A DNA stretch of 64,000 nucleotides, taken from assembly GCF_963662805.1 (NCBI RefSeq), contig NZ_OY759854.1, positions 282,678 to 346,677 on the forward strand. The letters are read 5' to 3'. The translations under genes and the position numbers were made by a program. The stretch is from an uncultured Cohaesibacter sp. (lineage in GTDB: Bacteria > Pseudomonadota > Alphaproteobacteria > Rhizobiales > Cohaesibacteraceae). How positions within the stretch are numbered: the first letter of the stretch is position 1; each line of letters begins with the position of its first letter. Positions 24,673 to 33,950 of this stretch are shown in pieces. Under the pieces are notes generated by a model. The model ran no database searches and was not told the origin of the DNA. It worked only from the letters and a program-made list of their open reading frames with translations.

Positions 24673-26295
24673 CTAGAGGGCCAGAGAGCCGCCATCGGCT
24701 GCGGTGCCACAGAGGCTGACCTCGAGACCCAGCGTTTGCGCCAGAGCGGCCTTGGTGGTCATGGCCAGATCCGCAGCCTTTGCATCAGTGGCATAGACAA
24801 TCTGGATGTGGTTGGCCTTGTGGCGGGCCATCAGCTGATCGCGGCTAACGCCATAGAGAATGCCGTGCATGATCGGCCATGCATAATCGGTCTGGGTCCA
24901 GCGCCGTTCGGTCTCGGCTTCCGGCAGGCTGATCGCCTTGCCACGGCCAAGGTCCATTTTCAGCTTGCCGTCCTGAACGAAAATGCGCGACCAGACGATT
25001 TCGCCCGGTTGCGCCACGCCGCGCAGGGTGCCGCCACCGGCAGGGAAGAACATCGCAGGCTGGCGCATGGACGAGCTCTTGTCATAGCCGCCATGGTGGG
25101 CAGCGGGTGCCGCGCCGGAAATCTCGAACGTCCAGACATACGCGTCCGTGGTGCCGGAGCGATCAAGATCACCCCACCGGATGTCATGAAGAGTGGTCTC
25201 GACCGGCTGACCGAGCGCCCGGTGGATGCGGTTGGTCAGCATGGCATCAAGGCCCGAGCATTCATCCACCTCGTTGAAGTGAACGACGGCCTTGCCTTCG
25301 CGCAGCACGTTGCCCTGAAGATCCCTGACCGGCGGGCGCTCGTCATTGTTGAGCAGGCCTTCGACAAGGTCCGAGGCGGGCAGCAAGTCCTTGAGCCCCT
25401 GTTGGTACTGGATGCCGATGCTTTCGCAGCCGAAATCCTCCGCAAGGCGCACGGCGGCGATGTACATCTTGCACTGAAGCAGCACCTGCGCCTCGACCAG
25501 TTCGGTTGCCCCGTCGGTGCCGAAATGGAAGGTGATGCCGCTGTTGATCAGCCAGTCGAAGACCTCACGTGCGTCCGCGTCAGAGACTTGCGTGGTGGCG
25601 TAGTAGAGGGCCGACTGGGACAGGCGCTCCTTGAACACGCCGAGCGGGAACAGCAGCTCGTCCGGGATGATGGCATTGTACATGCCCATGCAGCCCTCAT
25701 CGAAGATACCCATGATCGAACGGTTCCTGTCGAGATCAGAGGCAATGTCAGCCGCGATGGACAGCGCCTGTTCGTTGCTGGTGCCGGCAAAGGGCTGCAC
25801 GTGGCTCGTGTCATGGTCGATATGCCCGGTTTCGAGCCACTGGATCAGATGCTCGATGAACCAGTCATCCTCGAAATCGATGCTCCAAAGCGAGGAATAG
25901 CGAACGCCAGCCTTGGTCAGAGAGCCATTGAGATTGAGCAGGCCAACGAGGCCAGGATAGGTGGGAGACCAGTTGCCGACGGTCAGGATCGGGCCCTCAT
26001 GGGCGATAAGGCCAGCGAGAATGTTCTGGGAATATTGCCAAACGGCTTCGGCAACGATCAGCGGTGCCGTACGGTCGAGGTTGGCAAAGACGTCCACTCC
26101 TTCTTTCTGGCAGGTAATGAAGCCGTGCTTCTGCTCCGGCTTGAAGGGATGGGCGCGGGTCAGGGTGCATCCGAGGCGCTCACAGACCGCAGTGAGCTGC
26201 TGCTCGAATTCCTTATGCGCAGGCCAGCAGGTTTCATTCGCACTTGGGCGCAAGTCTCCGCTTGCGACAAGATAGGCAGCTGCAATCTTCGACAT
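24673..26295 (-). CDS. L-fucose/D-arabinose isomerase-family protein
   Basis: Predicted aldose-ketose isomerase, 540 residues, with the overall pattern of FucI and related hexose or pentose isomerases: an N-terminal region with GNWSPTYPGLVGLLNL, a central part with IFDEGCMGMYNAIIPDELL, and a C-terminal beta-barrel-like region. I could not assign the metal ligands with certainty, so the family call is from general resemblance. It precedes a D-ribulokinase-like kinase, consistent with an aldopentose or deoxyhexose route. The ATG has AAGGA 7 bases upstream. It is a probable member of the LacI-controlled run that begins at 32671. Confidence 0.75.
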   Translation of the reverse strand: MSKIAAAYLVASGDLRPSANETCWPAHKEFEQQLTAVCERLGCTLTRAHPFKPEQKHGFITCQKEGVDVFANLDRTAPLIVAEAVWQYSQNILAGLIAHEGPILTVGNWSPTYPGLVGLLNLNGSLTKAGVRYSSLWSIDFEDDWFIEHLIQWLETGHIDHDTSHVQPFAGTSNEQALSIAADIASDLDRNRSIMGIFDEGCMGMYNAIIPDELLFPLGVFKERLSQSALYYATTQVSDADAREVFDWLINSGITFHFGTDGATELVEAQVLLQCKMYIAAVRLAEDFGCESIGIQYQQGLKDLLPASDLVEGLLNNDERPPVRDLQGNVLREGKAVVHFNEVDECSGLDAMLTNRIHRALGQPVETTLHDIRWGDLDRSGTTDAYVWTFEISGAAPAAHHGGYDKSSSMRQPAMFFPAGGGTLRGVAQPGEIVWSRIFVQDGKLKMDLGRGKAISLPEAETERRWTQTDYAWPIMHGILYGVSRDQLMARHKANHIQIVYATDAKAADLAMTTKAALAQTLGLEVSLCGTAADGGSLAL

Positions 26296-26341
26296 GGTCT
26301 TATCCTTTTGGTGCTGGGATCGTGTAATTTCTGTTCGCGTG

Positions 26342-26378
26342 AGCGTCGGGCTGAAGATCAGCGCGACTGTCCGACGCT
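26342..26378 (-). other. Stem-loop between hydrolase and isomerase genes
   Basis: AGCGTCGG at 26342-26349 pairs with CCGACGCT at 26371-26378; a GCTGA/TCAGC stem can form inside. It lies 34 bases past the hydrolase stop on the minus strand and may separate the ABC/hydrolase message from the isomerase message. Confidence 0.45.
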
Positions 26379-26412
26379 TGTGTGGTGCCGTTTACGTTGA
26401 TGTGAGGGGAGC

Positions 26413-27126
26413 TCAGGCGACCGCGCTCTTTCCCTTTATCCATTCGTCCAGAATGCCGTTAAAGCGGTCAGGATATTCAATCGGCGGGCAGTGAGAACAA
26501 TCCGGCAGGAGCACAAGCTGACTGTCCGGAATGGCTTCATGCATTTCCTGAGCCCTGTCTGGTGGTGTCACCGTGTCGGCGTCCCCCACGACAACGAGGG
26601 TTGGCGCTGTAATGTCCTTCAGGCAAATGCGTCCATCGGGCCGGGATATGATGGCATCAAGCTGGGCCTCGTAGGCAGTCACTCCCATCGCGATGGCCTC
26701 ATCGGCGATGGCATCAAGCGTGTGCGCCGGGACCTCGCCAAGATGAATGCAGCTATTCTCCATCAGATTGGCATGGGCAACTGCCATGCCCTGAGTTTTG
26801 GCGAGTTCAAGCCCAGCCAGACGGAGATGGGTATTGTCGGGATTTTCAGGGCGGGCCGACGTCGAAACAAGCACAAGGCTGATCAGCCTGTCCTTGAGTT
26901 TGGGTGCAAGATGCAGCGCCACATAGCCCCCCATCGACCATGCAACAAAGTGAAATCGCTCTGGAAACTGCGCAAGGATGCAATCCGCCATTTCCTCTAT
27001 CGAGGTCATCTCATGATAACCAGTGGGGACCGTGACGGGGTGTTCTTTCGCGAAAAGGGGAAGCTGAAGGCCCCAAGAGGAGGCGCCGGACAGAAGGCCG
27101 GGAAGAAAGACAATTGGATCTGACAT
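26413..27126 (-). CDS. Alpha/beta-fold hydrolase
   Basis: Predicted cytoplasmic hydrolase of about 237 residues. The nucleophile elbow is AWSMGGYVAL (Ser about 83), the acid is in VVVGDADTVTPPD, and the His in PDCSHCPPIEYPD. The ATG at 27126 gives MSDPIVFLPGLLSG, the expected first strand; the longer open frame upstream is inside the ABC ATPase gene. It starts 10 bases after that ATPase stop, so it belongs to the Dpp-like importer operon and may cut an ester or amide of the imported compound. The ribosome site is weak. Substrate unknown. Confidence 0.88.
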   Translation of the reverse strand: MSDPIVFLPGLLSGASSWGLQLPLFAKEHPVTVPTGYHEMTSIEEMADCILAQFPERFHFVAWSMGGYVALHLAPKLKDRLISLVLVSTSARPENPDNTHLRLAGLELAKTQGMAVAHANLMENSCIHLGEVPAHTLDAIADEAIAMGVTAYEAQLDAIISRPDGRICLKDITAPTLVVVGDADTVTPPDRAQEMHEAIPDSQLVLLPDCSHCPPIEYPDRFNGILDEWIKGKSAVA

Positions 27127-27136
27127 GAGATTGAAC

Positions 27137-28159
27137 TCATTGGTTCGGTTGGGCAATCGGCGGGATTGTCGAAGACTGGTGGATGATCTCTTCGGCGCGA
27201 TGACAGGCGACAGCATGATTGGTGCCGATCTCTCTGAGAGCGGGCACGGACTGACCGCACAGATCTTGCGCGAAGGGGCAGCGGGGCTTGAAATGACATC
27301 CCGGTGGCGGGTTGAGTGGGCTTGGCAGTTCACCGGACACTTGCGCCTTCTTGCCCCTGTCTTGAGGGTGCGGTCTCGGGATGGCCGAGAGCAGAGTGCG
27401 GGTGTAGGGGTGGGTGGGTTGCGAGAAGAGCGTGGCATTGCCGCCGATCTCGACGATCCGTCCCAGATACATCACAGCCACGCGGTCCGCGACATGAGAG
27501 ACGACAGACAGGTCATGGGAAATGAAGATCAGGGAGAGGTTCATTTCCGACTGCAGGCGGATGATGAGGTTGAGGATCTGCGCCTGAATGGAGACGTCGA
27601 GGGCGGAAACCGGCTCATCGGCAACAATCAGCTCCGGCTCCAGTGCGATGGCTCGCGCAATGCCGATCCGCTGGCATTGACCGCCCGAGAGTTCGTGCGG
27701 ATATCGATCAAGATGGTAGCTGCTGAGACCTGCGAGGTGGGCGATGGTCTCTACCTTCCTGTCGATTTCCGCACGGGTCCCCACTCGGTAGTTTCGTAAG
27801 GGCTCGCCGATGATGGCGCGCACTTTCATGCGTGGATTGAGAGAGGCGTAAGGGTCCTGAAAGATCATCTGGAAGCGCTGGCGGGCAGCCTTCAGCGAGC
27901 GTCCCTCAAGGCGGGCAATGTCGACCCCATCGATTTCGATGCTGCCTTCCGTTGGTCGCTCAAGGCGCAGGATAAGACGGGCAAGCGAGGACTTGCCGCA
28001 GCCGCTTTCCCCGACCAGACCGAGGGTTTCCCCTCGTGCCATCTTCAGCGAGACATTGTCCACGGCATGCACTTGCCGCTGTGCGCCACCAAATCCCTTT
28101 TGGGCGAGGTAATAGGTCTTGGAGACATTCTCCAACAGCAGATAGGCGTCTTCTGTCAT
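27137..28159 (-). CDS. Oligopeptide/dipeptide-type ABC transporter ATP-binding protein (DppF-like)
   Basis: Second ATPase of a family-5 importer, 340 residues. Walker A GESGCGKSSLA, Q-loop at MIFQDPYASLNPR, signature LSGGQCQRIGIARA, Walker B LIVADEPVSALD, H-loop ISHDLSVV, then the C-terminal oligopeptide-family extension with the Cys-containing segment CHFKPRCPFAQDLC that can bind an iron-sulfur cluster in relatives. It overlaps the DppD-like gene by 4 bases. Although named for peptides, this family also carries oligosaccharides, which fits the isomerase and kinase downstream. Confidence 0.93.
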   Translation of the reverse strand: MTEDAYLLLENVSKTYYLAQKGFGGAQRQVHAVDNVSLKMARGETLGLVGESGCGKSSLARLILRLERPTEGSIEIDGVDIARLEGRSLKAARQRFQMIFQDPYASLNPRMKVRAIIGEPLRNYRVGTRAEIDRKVETIAHLAGLSSYHLDRYPHELSGGQCQRIGIARAIALEPELIVADEPVSALDVSIQAQILNLIIRLQSEMNLSLIFISHDLSVVSHVADRVAVMYLGRIVEIGGNATLFSQPTHPYTRTLLSAIPRPHPQDRGKKAQVSGELPSPLNPPPGCHFKPRCPFAQDLCGQSVPALREIGTNHAVACHRAEEIIHQSSTIPPIAQPNQ

Positions 28160-29211
28160 GATGACCAGGCCCTCACGATGTCCAGAGTAGAAACGGTTTC
28201 AAAGACCTGTTCGTCATGCACGCATCGCGACAGGTGGTGCGGTGCGATCTGGCGCATGGCGGGCGCCTCGGTGCGGCACTGGTCGCTGGCAAAGGTACAT
28301 CTGGGTGCGAAGCTGCAGCTGGGGAGGGAGCCCTCGAGCCGGGGAACCGCCCCCTCGATTTCATGCAATTTCGAGCGGTGGGCGGAACCGATGCCCGGTA
28401 GCGACGCCAGAAGCCCGGCGGTGTAGCCATGGGACGGGCGCGAGAACAGATCCTTTATCGGTGCATTTTCGACCACACGGCCCGCATACATGACCATCAT
28501 CCGATCCGCATGGGAGGACACAACGCCGAGATCGTGGGTGATGAGCAGAACACTCATGCCGAACTCGGACCTGAGGTCGGAGATCAGATCCAGCACCTGG
28601 GCCTGAACGGTAACGTCGAGAGCGGTGGTGGGCTCATCGGCAATCAGCAGTTCGGGATCACACGCCAGCGCCATGGCAATCATCACCCTCTGCCTCATGC
28701 CACCCGACAGCTCGTGCGGATAGGAGGTGAGGCGATTGGCAGCATCCGGGATGCGCACGAAATCCAGCATGTCTTTTGCTCGCTGCATGGATCTGGTCCA
28801 GTCGTATTGCCAGTGTTCGCGGACGGCTTCGGCGATCTGCAAGCCGACCGTATGCACCGGATTGAGAGAACTCATCGGATCCTGAAACACCATCCCGATG
28901 CGTCCTCCACGGATCTGGCGCATGGTCTTCTCACTTGCCCCGATCAGCTCCTCGCCCGAAAGCAGAACCGAGCCGGACAGGATGCGGGCATTGTGGCGGG
29001 GGAGCAGCCCCATCACGGTCATTGCTGTGACGCTCTTGCCGCAGCCGCTCTCGCCGACAAGGGCCAGAATTTCCCCCTTGTTGACGGACAGGGTGATGTC
29101 ATCAAGAGCCCTCACAGTGCCGCTGTTTGATCGGAACTCCAGAGACAGAGCGTCAACTTCCAGCACCGGTCGGGCGGGATCCTGTTTGTGCATGTCGTGT
29201 TTCTCTTGCAT
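28156..29211 (-). CDS. Oligopeptide/dipeptide-type ABC transporter ATP-binding protein (DppD-like)
   Basis: First ATPase of the same importer, about 351 residues: Walker A GESGCGKSVTA, signature LSGGMRQRVMIAMA, Walker B LLIADEPTTALDV, H-loop ITHDLGVV, and the C-terminal family extension with CSFAPRCTFASDQC. The ATG at 29211 overlaps the DppC stop in TGATG; a GTG one codon earlier is less likely because the GAGGGG ribosome site is better spaced for the ATG. Confidence 0.93.
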   Translation of the reverse strand: MQEKHDMHKQDPARPVLEVDALSLEFRSNSGTVRALDDITLSVNKGEILALVGESGCGKSVTAMTVMGLLPRHNARILSGSVLLSGEELIGASEKTMRQIRGGRIGMVFQDPMSSLNPVHTVGLQIAEAVREHWQYDWTRSMQRAKDMLDFVRIPDAANRLTSYPHELSGGMRQRVMIAMALACDPELLIADEPTTALDVTVQAQVLDLISDLRSEFGMSVLLITHDLGVVSSHADRMMVMYAGRVVENAPIKDLFSRPSHGYTAGLLASLPGIGSAHRSKLHEIEGAVPRLEGSLPSCSFAPRCTFASDQCRTEAPAMRQIAPHHLSRCVHDEQVFETVSTLDIVRAWSS

Positions 29212-30089
29212 CACAGGGCCCCCCTCTTTTGCTTGCGGGGATCAAGAGCATCGCTCAACCGATCGCCAAGAATATTCACCATCAGAACGAGGAAGGACAA
29301 AAGGATGCCGGGGTAGGCCATCAGTTCGGGATGGATGCGGAAATAGCTTCTAGCATCTGCCATCATACCGCCCCAACTCGGGATCTCGGGCGATGTGCCA
29401 ACTCCGAGAAAGCTGAGGACGGCGGAGGCTATGATCGCCGAGGCGCAGGCATAGGTTGCCTGCACGAACACTGGTCCCAGCGTGTTGGGCAGAATGTGGC
29501 GCCAGACCAGCGGGATACCCGAGGTGCCAATGGATATGGCCGCCGACACATAGGGCTGCTCGCGCACGCTCAGGGTCACCGAGCGCACCAGCCTGACCAT
29601 TCGGGGGACTTCGGGCACGGCAATCGCGACGATGACGGTGGTCACGCCCGCATCCATCAGCGAGGCAAGGGCAATCGCAAGCAGAACCGCCGGGATCGCC
29701 ATCAGGGCATCATTGAGGCGCATGATGATGGCGCCGCCAAGGGACGACACGCCAGCATAAAGCCCGATTGCCACACCGACGATTGTGGTGACGATGGCAA
29801 CCGAAAAGCCCACAGCCAGAGAGACGCGCGCACCAAAGACGGCACGGGCAAAGACGTCCCGGCCGAGATGGTCTCGCCCCAGAATGGCGTCATCGGACGG
29901 CCCCTTCAGGCGAAGGGCGGGATTAATGGCAACGGGATCATCGGCAATCAGTGGGGCGAAGATCGCCATCAGGATGAAGCCGATGAGAACCGCCAGACAG
30001 AAATAGGTCAGAGGGTCGGCCTGATACCACTGACGGCCCTTGGCTGTCACGGTGACATCATTGGGAGAAGGGGACTTGGCTCTCAGCAT
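29211..30089 (-). CDS. Oligopeptide/dipeptide-type ABC transporter permease (DppC-like)
   Basis: Permease of 292 residues with the DppC pattern: a hydrophilic N-terminus, first membrane helix at about 30-52, GRDHLGRDVFARAVFGARVSL, and the EAA-like region followed by TLGPVFVQATYA. It ends in the usual ALDPRKQ tail. GAGGGGG precedes the ATG by 5 bases. It lies 2 bases after the DppB-like gene. Confidence 0.93.
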   Translation of the reverse strand: MLRAKSPSPNDVTVTAKGRQWYQADPLTYFCLAVLIGFILMAIFAPLIADDPVAINPALRLKGPSDDAILGRDHLGRDVFARAVFGARVSLAVGFSVAIVTTIVGVAIGLYAGVSSLGGAIIMRLNDALMAIPAVLLAIALASLMDAGVTTVIVAIAVPEVPRMVRLVRSVTLSVREQPYVSAAISIGTSGIPLVWRHILPNTLGPVFVQATYACASAIIASAVLSFLGVGTSPEIPSWGGMMADARSYFRIHPELMAYPGILLSFLVLMVNILGDRLSDALDPRKQKRGAL

Positions 30090-30091
30090 GG

Positions 30092-31033
30092 TTACCCCCT
30101 CACGCGCGGATCAAACAGCGCGTAGCTCAGGTCAACGACCAGATTGATGAGAATGAGCAGGGCGGAGAAGAACAGAATGACCCCCTGCACGAGCGGATAG
30201 TCCCGCCGCGTAATCGCATCTACGGTCAGTCGGCCAACGCCGGGAATGTTGAAGACGGATTCGGTCACGACCATGCCACCAACCAGCGCGGCAAAACCGA
30301 TGCCGACCACGGTGACGACCGGAACACCGGCGCTCTTCAGCGCATGGACCACGAGAATACGGAAGACGCCGAGACCCTTGGCGCGTGCGGTGCGGGTGAA
30401 ATTCTCGCTGAGGGCCTCCAGCATGGCCGCGCGGGTGACGCGGGCAATGAGCGCCGCAAAGACCAGCGCCAGTGCAAAAGAGGGAAGCGCAAGGGAATGA
30501 AGGGTCGTCAAAACCCCGTCAGAGAGCGGCTTGTAGCCCTGCACGGGAAACCAGCGCAGTTTCACGGCGAAGACATAGACCAGCATGTAGGCAATGGCGA
30601 AGACAGGTACGGAAAAGCCGAGCACGGCAAATCCCATGATGGCACGATCAAGAAAGCCATTGGCGCGCCATGCCGCGACAACGCCGAGCGGAATTGCGAT
30701 GAGAACAGTGAGCGTCAAGGTCACGATTGCCAGCATCATCGAGGGTTCCAACCGCTGAGCAATCAGGCGACTGACCGGCTGCCCCGAATAGATCGAGTCG
30801 CCTAGATCCAGCTGTAGGGCATCTCCCGCCCAGATGCCGAACTGCACGATGAGCGGTTGGTCGAGATGCAATCTTTCCCGAATGGCTTCAACCTGTTCGG
30901 TGCTGGCATTGTCGCCCGCGAGCAGCAGTGCCGGGTCGCCGGGGGTCAGATGAACGAGCGAGAAAATGAAGATTGCGACAAGGCATATGATTGGGATGGC
31001 CGCAAGGATTCGGCCCGCGATATAGCGAAACAC
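30092..31033 (-). CDS. Oligopeptide/dipeptide-type ABC transporter permease (DppB-like)
   Basis: Permease of 313 residues. The GTG at 31033 is chosen because AGGAG lies 7 bases upstream and it gives the standard FRYIAGRILAAIPII N-terminus; an earlier ATG at 31084 would add 17 odd residues translated from the hairpin region. Visible are the HLTPGDPALLLAGDNAS region typical of DppB, NFTRTARAKGLG, and VTESVFNIPGVGRLTVDAI with RRDYPLVQG near the end. Confidence 0.93.
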   Translation of the reverse strand: MFRYIAGRILAAIPIICLVAIFIFSLVHLTPGDPALLLAGDNASTEQVEAIRERLHLDQPLIVQFGIWAGDALQLDLGDSIYSGQPVSRLIAQRLEPSMMLAIVTLTLTVLIAIPLGVVAAWRANGFLDRAIMGFAVLGFSVPVFAIAYMLVYVFAVKLRWFPVQGYKPLSDGVLTTLHSLALPSFALALVFAALIARVTRAAMLEALSENFTRTARAKGLGVFRILVVHALKSAGVPVVTVVGIGFAALVGGMVVTESVFNIPGVGRLTVDAITRRDYPLVQGVILFFSALLILINLVVDLSYALFDPRVRG

Positions 31034-31053
31034 CGCTGATCTCCTGTTGGGAA

Positions 31054-31082
31054 GCTTCACCCCGCATGGGGCGGGATGAAGC
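31054..31082 (-). other. Intercistronic hairpin between binding-protein and permease genes
   Basis: GCTTCA-C-CCCGC at 31054-31065 pairs with GCGGG-A-TGAAGC at 31071-31082 with one C/A mismatch and loop ATGGG. It lies 17 bases after the binding-protein stop, the same position as hairpins at 20066 and 57699 in the other importers. Confidence 0.7.
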
Positions 31083-31099
31083 AATCGTTGTCACGCGGA

Positions 31100-32671
31100 C
31101 TATTTGCGTTTCAAGTTCCAGAAGAAGGGGACCGGACTTTCAATATATCCCTCAAGATTGGTGGCAATGCCCTGAGAGGGGAAGCTCTGGCCAAGAGGCA
31201 CGAAGCTGACGAGATCATGGGTCACGATCTGCATCCGTTCGGCGAGCTTCTTGCGTTCGTCCTGGCTCTGTGCGTCGGCGAATTTGCGGCGCAAGTCTTG
31301 CAATTCCTCGGAGCAGGCCCAGCCGAACCAGCCGTCATCGCAGGCGCCCGCGACGTAGACGTTGGTCATCGGGTTGGACTGGTCGACAAATCCCCAACCG
31401 GTGAAGAAGACGTTCCATCCGCCCTTGTCGACAGGTTCCTTGCTTGCGCGTCGGGATGCCACTGTTGCCCAGTCGGCCATCTGTTCCTTAACTTTGAAAC
31501 CAACCTCTTCAAGCATCGGCTTGAGAACCGAATAGGACGCATCCTGAGCCGGAATGTCGGTCACATGCATGATGAAGACCGGCGTTCCGTCATATCCGGC
31601 TTCCTTGAGTAGGTCCTTGGCTTTTGCCACGTCACGCTTGAGGATCCGGTCCGTGTTGGCATCGGACTCGTAGGGCGTGTCACAGAAAAAGACTGCAGCG
31701 CATTCGAGATAGAGGTCAGGGTTGGAGCCATACTGCGCCAGCATGAAGGGCATCTGCTCGAGAGACAATTGCAACGCCTGCCGGATTTTCGGATTATCGA
31801 ACGGAGGGTTGAGATGATTGACCACCAGCTGCAGCGAGTTGCCCGACTGGCGCGCGGCAATGGTCTTGGCGCTGTCGACACCTTCGAACAGGGCCAGCAG
31901 ATCGGACGGCACTTCTTCAATCCAGTCGACCTCACCAGCGATGAGCGCATCCACGGCAGTCATGGTGTCAGGGATATACACGATTTCGACGCGGTCGAAA
32001 TGGGCGACTTTGCCACCTGCTGCCATGTTGGCTGGTTCGGAGCGCGGCACATAGTCTTCAAACTTCTTGAAAACGGCGATGCTACCCGGCACCCACTCGT
32101 CAGGCAACAGCATGTAGGGACCTGATCCCATGGGAACGGTAACCGGATCTGATGCGTCCTGCGCGGCCATCTTTGCCGGCATGATCACGGGAATATTCGA
32201 GGAGACTTTCGCCAGTGCCGGGATGACCTGCCCCCAGGGGCTGCTCATTTTGAGTACGACAGTCTTGTCATCCGAGGCCGTGAGGCTTTCCACTTTGGTA
32301 AAAAGGGTTTTACCCAGACTGTCGGCCTTGCCCCAGCGGGAGATCGAAGCGACCACATCAGTCGCCGTCACATCGGAACCATCATGGAATTTCAGGCCCT
32401 CACGCAAGGTGATGGTATAGGTGAGCTCGTCGTCTGACAGGGTATAACCTTCCGCCATTTGCGGCTGTGGCTCATAGTTGGAGTCCAGCGCAAACAGGGT
32501 GTCGTACATCAGATAGGCGGCATTGCGAATTGTGAAATTGGTCGTTGCAATCGGATCGAGGGTGTTGATGTCACCATTCATCCTCAAACGAAGCGTTTCT
32601 TCGGCGCTGACGGGGGCAGTAGCAATCAAGGCTGCCAGGGCTGCGCCACACAAGGTTTTCCAAAGCTTCAT
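31100..32671 (-). CDS. ABC transporter substrate-binding protein, family 5 (DppA/OppA type)
   Basis: Periplasmic solute-binding protein, 523 residues, with a signal peptide of about 23 residues (APVSAEE cleavage area). The mature N-terminus RLRMNGDINTLDPIATTN and the LTYTITLREGLKFHDGSDVTATDV segment are family-5 hallmarks. First gene of the importer operon, with GGGAGG 5 bases before the ATG and operator-like sites of a LacI-type regulator at 40-115 bases upstream. The sugar-type genes downstream and a LacI regulator suggest an oligosaccharide or glycoside ligand rather than a peptide; this is inference. Confidence 0.93.
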   Translation of the reverse strand: MKLWKTLCGAALAALIATAPVSAEETLRLRMNGDINTLDPIATTNFTIRNAAYLMYDTLFALDSNYEPQPQMAEGYTLSDDELTYTITLREGLKFHDGSDVTATDVVASISRWGKADSLGKTLFTKVESLTASDDKTVVLKMSSPWGQVIPALAKVSSNIPVIMPAKMAAQDASDPVTVPMGSGPYMLLPDEWVPGSIAVFKKFEDYVPRSEPANMAAGGKVAHFDRVEIVYIPDTMTAVDALIAGEVDWIEEVPSDLLALFEGVDSAKTIAARQSGNSLQLVVNHLNPPFDNPKIRQALQLSLEQMPFMLAQYGSNPDLYLECAAVFFCDTPYESDANTDRILKRDVAKAKDLLKEAGYDGTPVFIMHVTDIPAQDASYSVLKPMLEEVGFKVKEQMADWATVASRRASKEPVDKGGWNVFFTGWGFVDQSNPMTNVYVAGACDDGWFGWACSEELQDLRRKFADAQSQDERKKLAERMQIVTHDLVSFVPLGQSFPSQGIATNLEGYIESPVPFFWNLKRK

Positions 32672-32710
32672 TCTTTCCTCCCAGAAAACTAAGCTCTTTT
32701 AAAAGTTCAC

Positions 32711-32900
32711 AAATCGTTTCGTGCTTTATGCAAATTCGCCTCCAAAGCTTGCATAAATCATTGTCTGTGGAGCACGTAACGTTTCGTGTATAGCTCAAAT
32801 TCAAAAATCAATCAATAGGGTTTGCTACGAAGATTTTCGAGTTGTGGCTGTAATTGCACCATCTATTGGCCTATCTAGCCTACGCGGAACGTTTCGTGTA
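32711..32900. promoter_or_regulatory. Three LacI-type operator-like palindromes in the divergent promoter region
   Basis: The motif GTTTCGTG with a near-mirror left half occurs three times: around 32713-32723, CACGTAAC|GTTTCGTG at 32773-32788 (one mismatch from a perfect palindrome), and TACGCGGAAC|GTTTCGTGTA at 32881-32900 (two mismatch pairs). Two copies share AACGTTTCGTGTA exactly. The first two sit upstream of the binding-protein gene, the third 30 bases before the LacI-type gene, suggesting control of both. Confidence 0.8.
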
Positions 32901-32930
32901 GATTGCGTTTCGGAAGTTTGGAGGAACAAA

Positions 32931-33950
32931 GTGGCCACGATCAAGGATGTAGCACGCATTGCTGGTGTTTCCGTGACAACCGTTTCGGCAACGATCAACG
33001 GCACGGCGCCAGTCAGCGAAATGATGAAAGCCAAAGTGTGGGCTGCCATTGAAAAGGCGGGCTATCAGCCCGATCCGATCGCGCGCAATCTCCGCATGGG
33101 CAAGTCAAAGACCATCGGCCTGATTGTGCCAGACATTTCGACCCCGTGGGCGGCCCATCTCGCCAAGGCGATGCAGCTCGCCTTGTCGGAAGTGGGCTAC
33201 AACATGCTTTTCTCGAGTAGCGGCGATGATCCTGACAGGGAATTCCGCGAAATCGGGCTGTTCATGGCCCACCGGGTTGCCGGACTGGTGATTGCGCCAA
33301 CGAGCCACGGCGAGAATTATGCCGAACGCCTGTCGGCAGCGGTGAAGGCTCCTGCCATTCTCGTTGACCGTACCGTGCCCGGTGCCGACTTCGATGCCGT
33401 GACGGACGACAACACGCGGGGAGCAGAACTGCTGGCGCGGTATCTCATGAAACTTGGCCACAGGGACATCGCCTTTCTGGTCGGTCGTCCGGGCATTTCG
33501 GCCTCCTATGAGCGGTTCGACGGCTTTGCCCTTGCCATGCAGAAGTCTGGCGTCGCGATGCGCGAAGACCTTATCAAGCGCTCCATATACAAGGCTGAAC
33601 AGGCTCACGCTGCGGTCCAGCAATTGATGCTGTCGACCAGTCCGCCGACGGCCATTGCCTGCATTTCGCTCGCCCAGCTCATGGGCACGATGGCTGGCCT
33701 CGAAAAGCTTGGCCTGAAGGTCCCTGAAGATGTGTCCGTGGTCTCGTTTGATGGATTCCATCCTGCCGAAGGCTGGCACCCGTCCATGACGTCGCTCACG
33801 CAGGACATCGAGGCGATCAGCACCAAGGCCGCGCATATGCTGTTGCAACGGATTGATGGCGACTATAGCGGAGAACGGCGTCTCGTTCGCATCGCCCCAA
33901 GCCTGACCATCAGAACCTCCTGCTCGCCCGTTGCGCAGAGGGGGGAGTGA
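32931..33950 (+). CDS. LacI-family transcriptional regulator
   Basis: Repressor-type regulator of 339 residues. The N-terminal helix-turn-helix reads ATIKDVARIAGVSVTTVSAT with the hinge helix near GYQPDPIARNLRMGKSKTIG; the rest is the periplasmic-binding-protein-like effector domain. GTG at 32931 is the start: GGAGG lies 6 bases upstream and the protein then begins at the family's usual position. An open frame further upstream covers the operator and was rejected. It is divergent from the Dpp-like importer operon, which it most likely represses until the sugar or a derivative binds. Confidence 0.92.
   Translation: MATIKDVARIAGVSVTTVSATINGTAPVSEMMKAKVWAAIEKAGYQPDPIARNLRMGKSKTIGLIVPDISTPWAAHLAKAMQLALSEVGYNMLFSSSGDDPDREFREIGLFMAHRVAGLVIAPTSHGENYAERLSAAVKAPAILVDRTVPGADFDAVTDDNTRGAELLARYLMKLGHRDIAFLVGRPGISASYERFDGFALAMQKSGVAMREDLIKRSIYKAEQAHAAVQQLMLSTSPPTAIACISLAQLMGTMAGLEKLGLKVPEDVSVVSFDGFHPAEGWHPSMTSLTQDIEAISTKAAHMLLQRIDGDYSGERRLVRIAPSLTIRTSCSPVAQRGE

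Noticed and set aside
24487..26400. Open frame of 637 codons on the plus strand
   Set aside because: It lies antisense to the isomerase and the start of the kinase, has no ribosome site or family motif, and its composition is that of a reverse-complement shadow.
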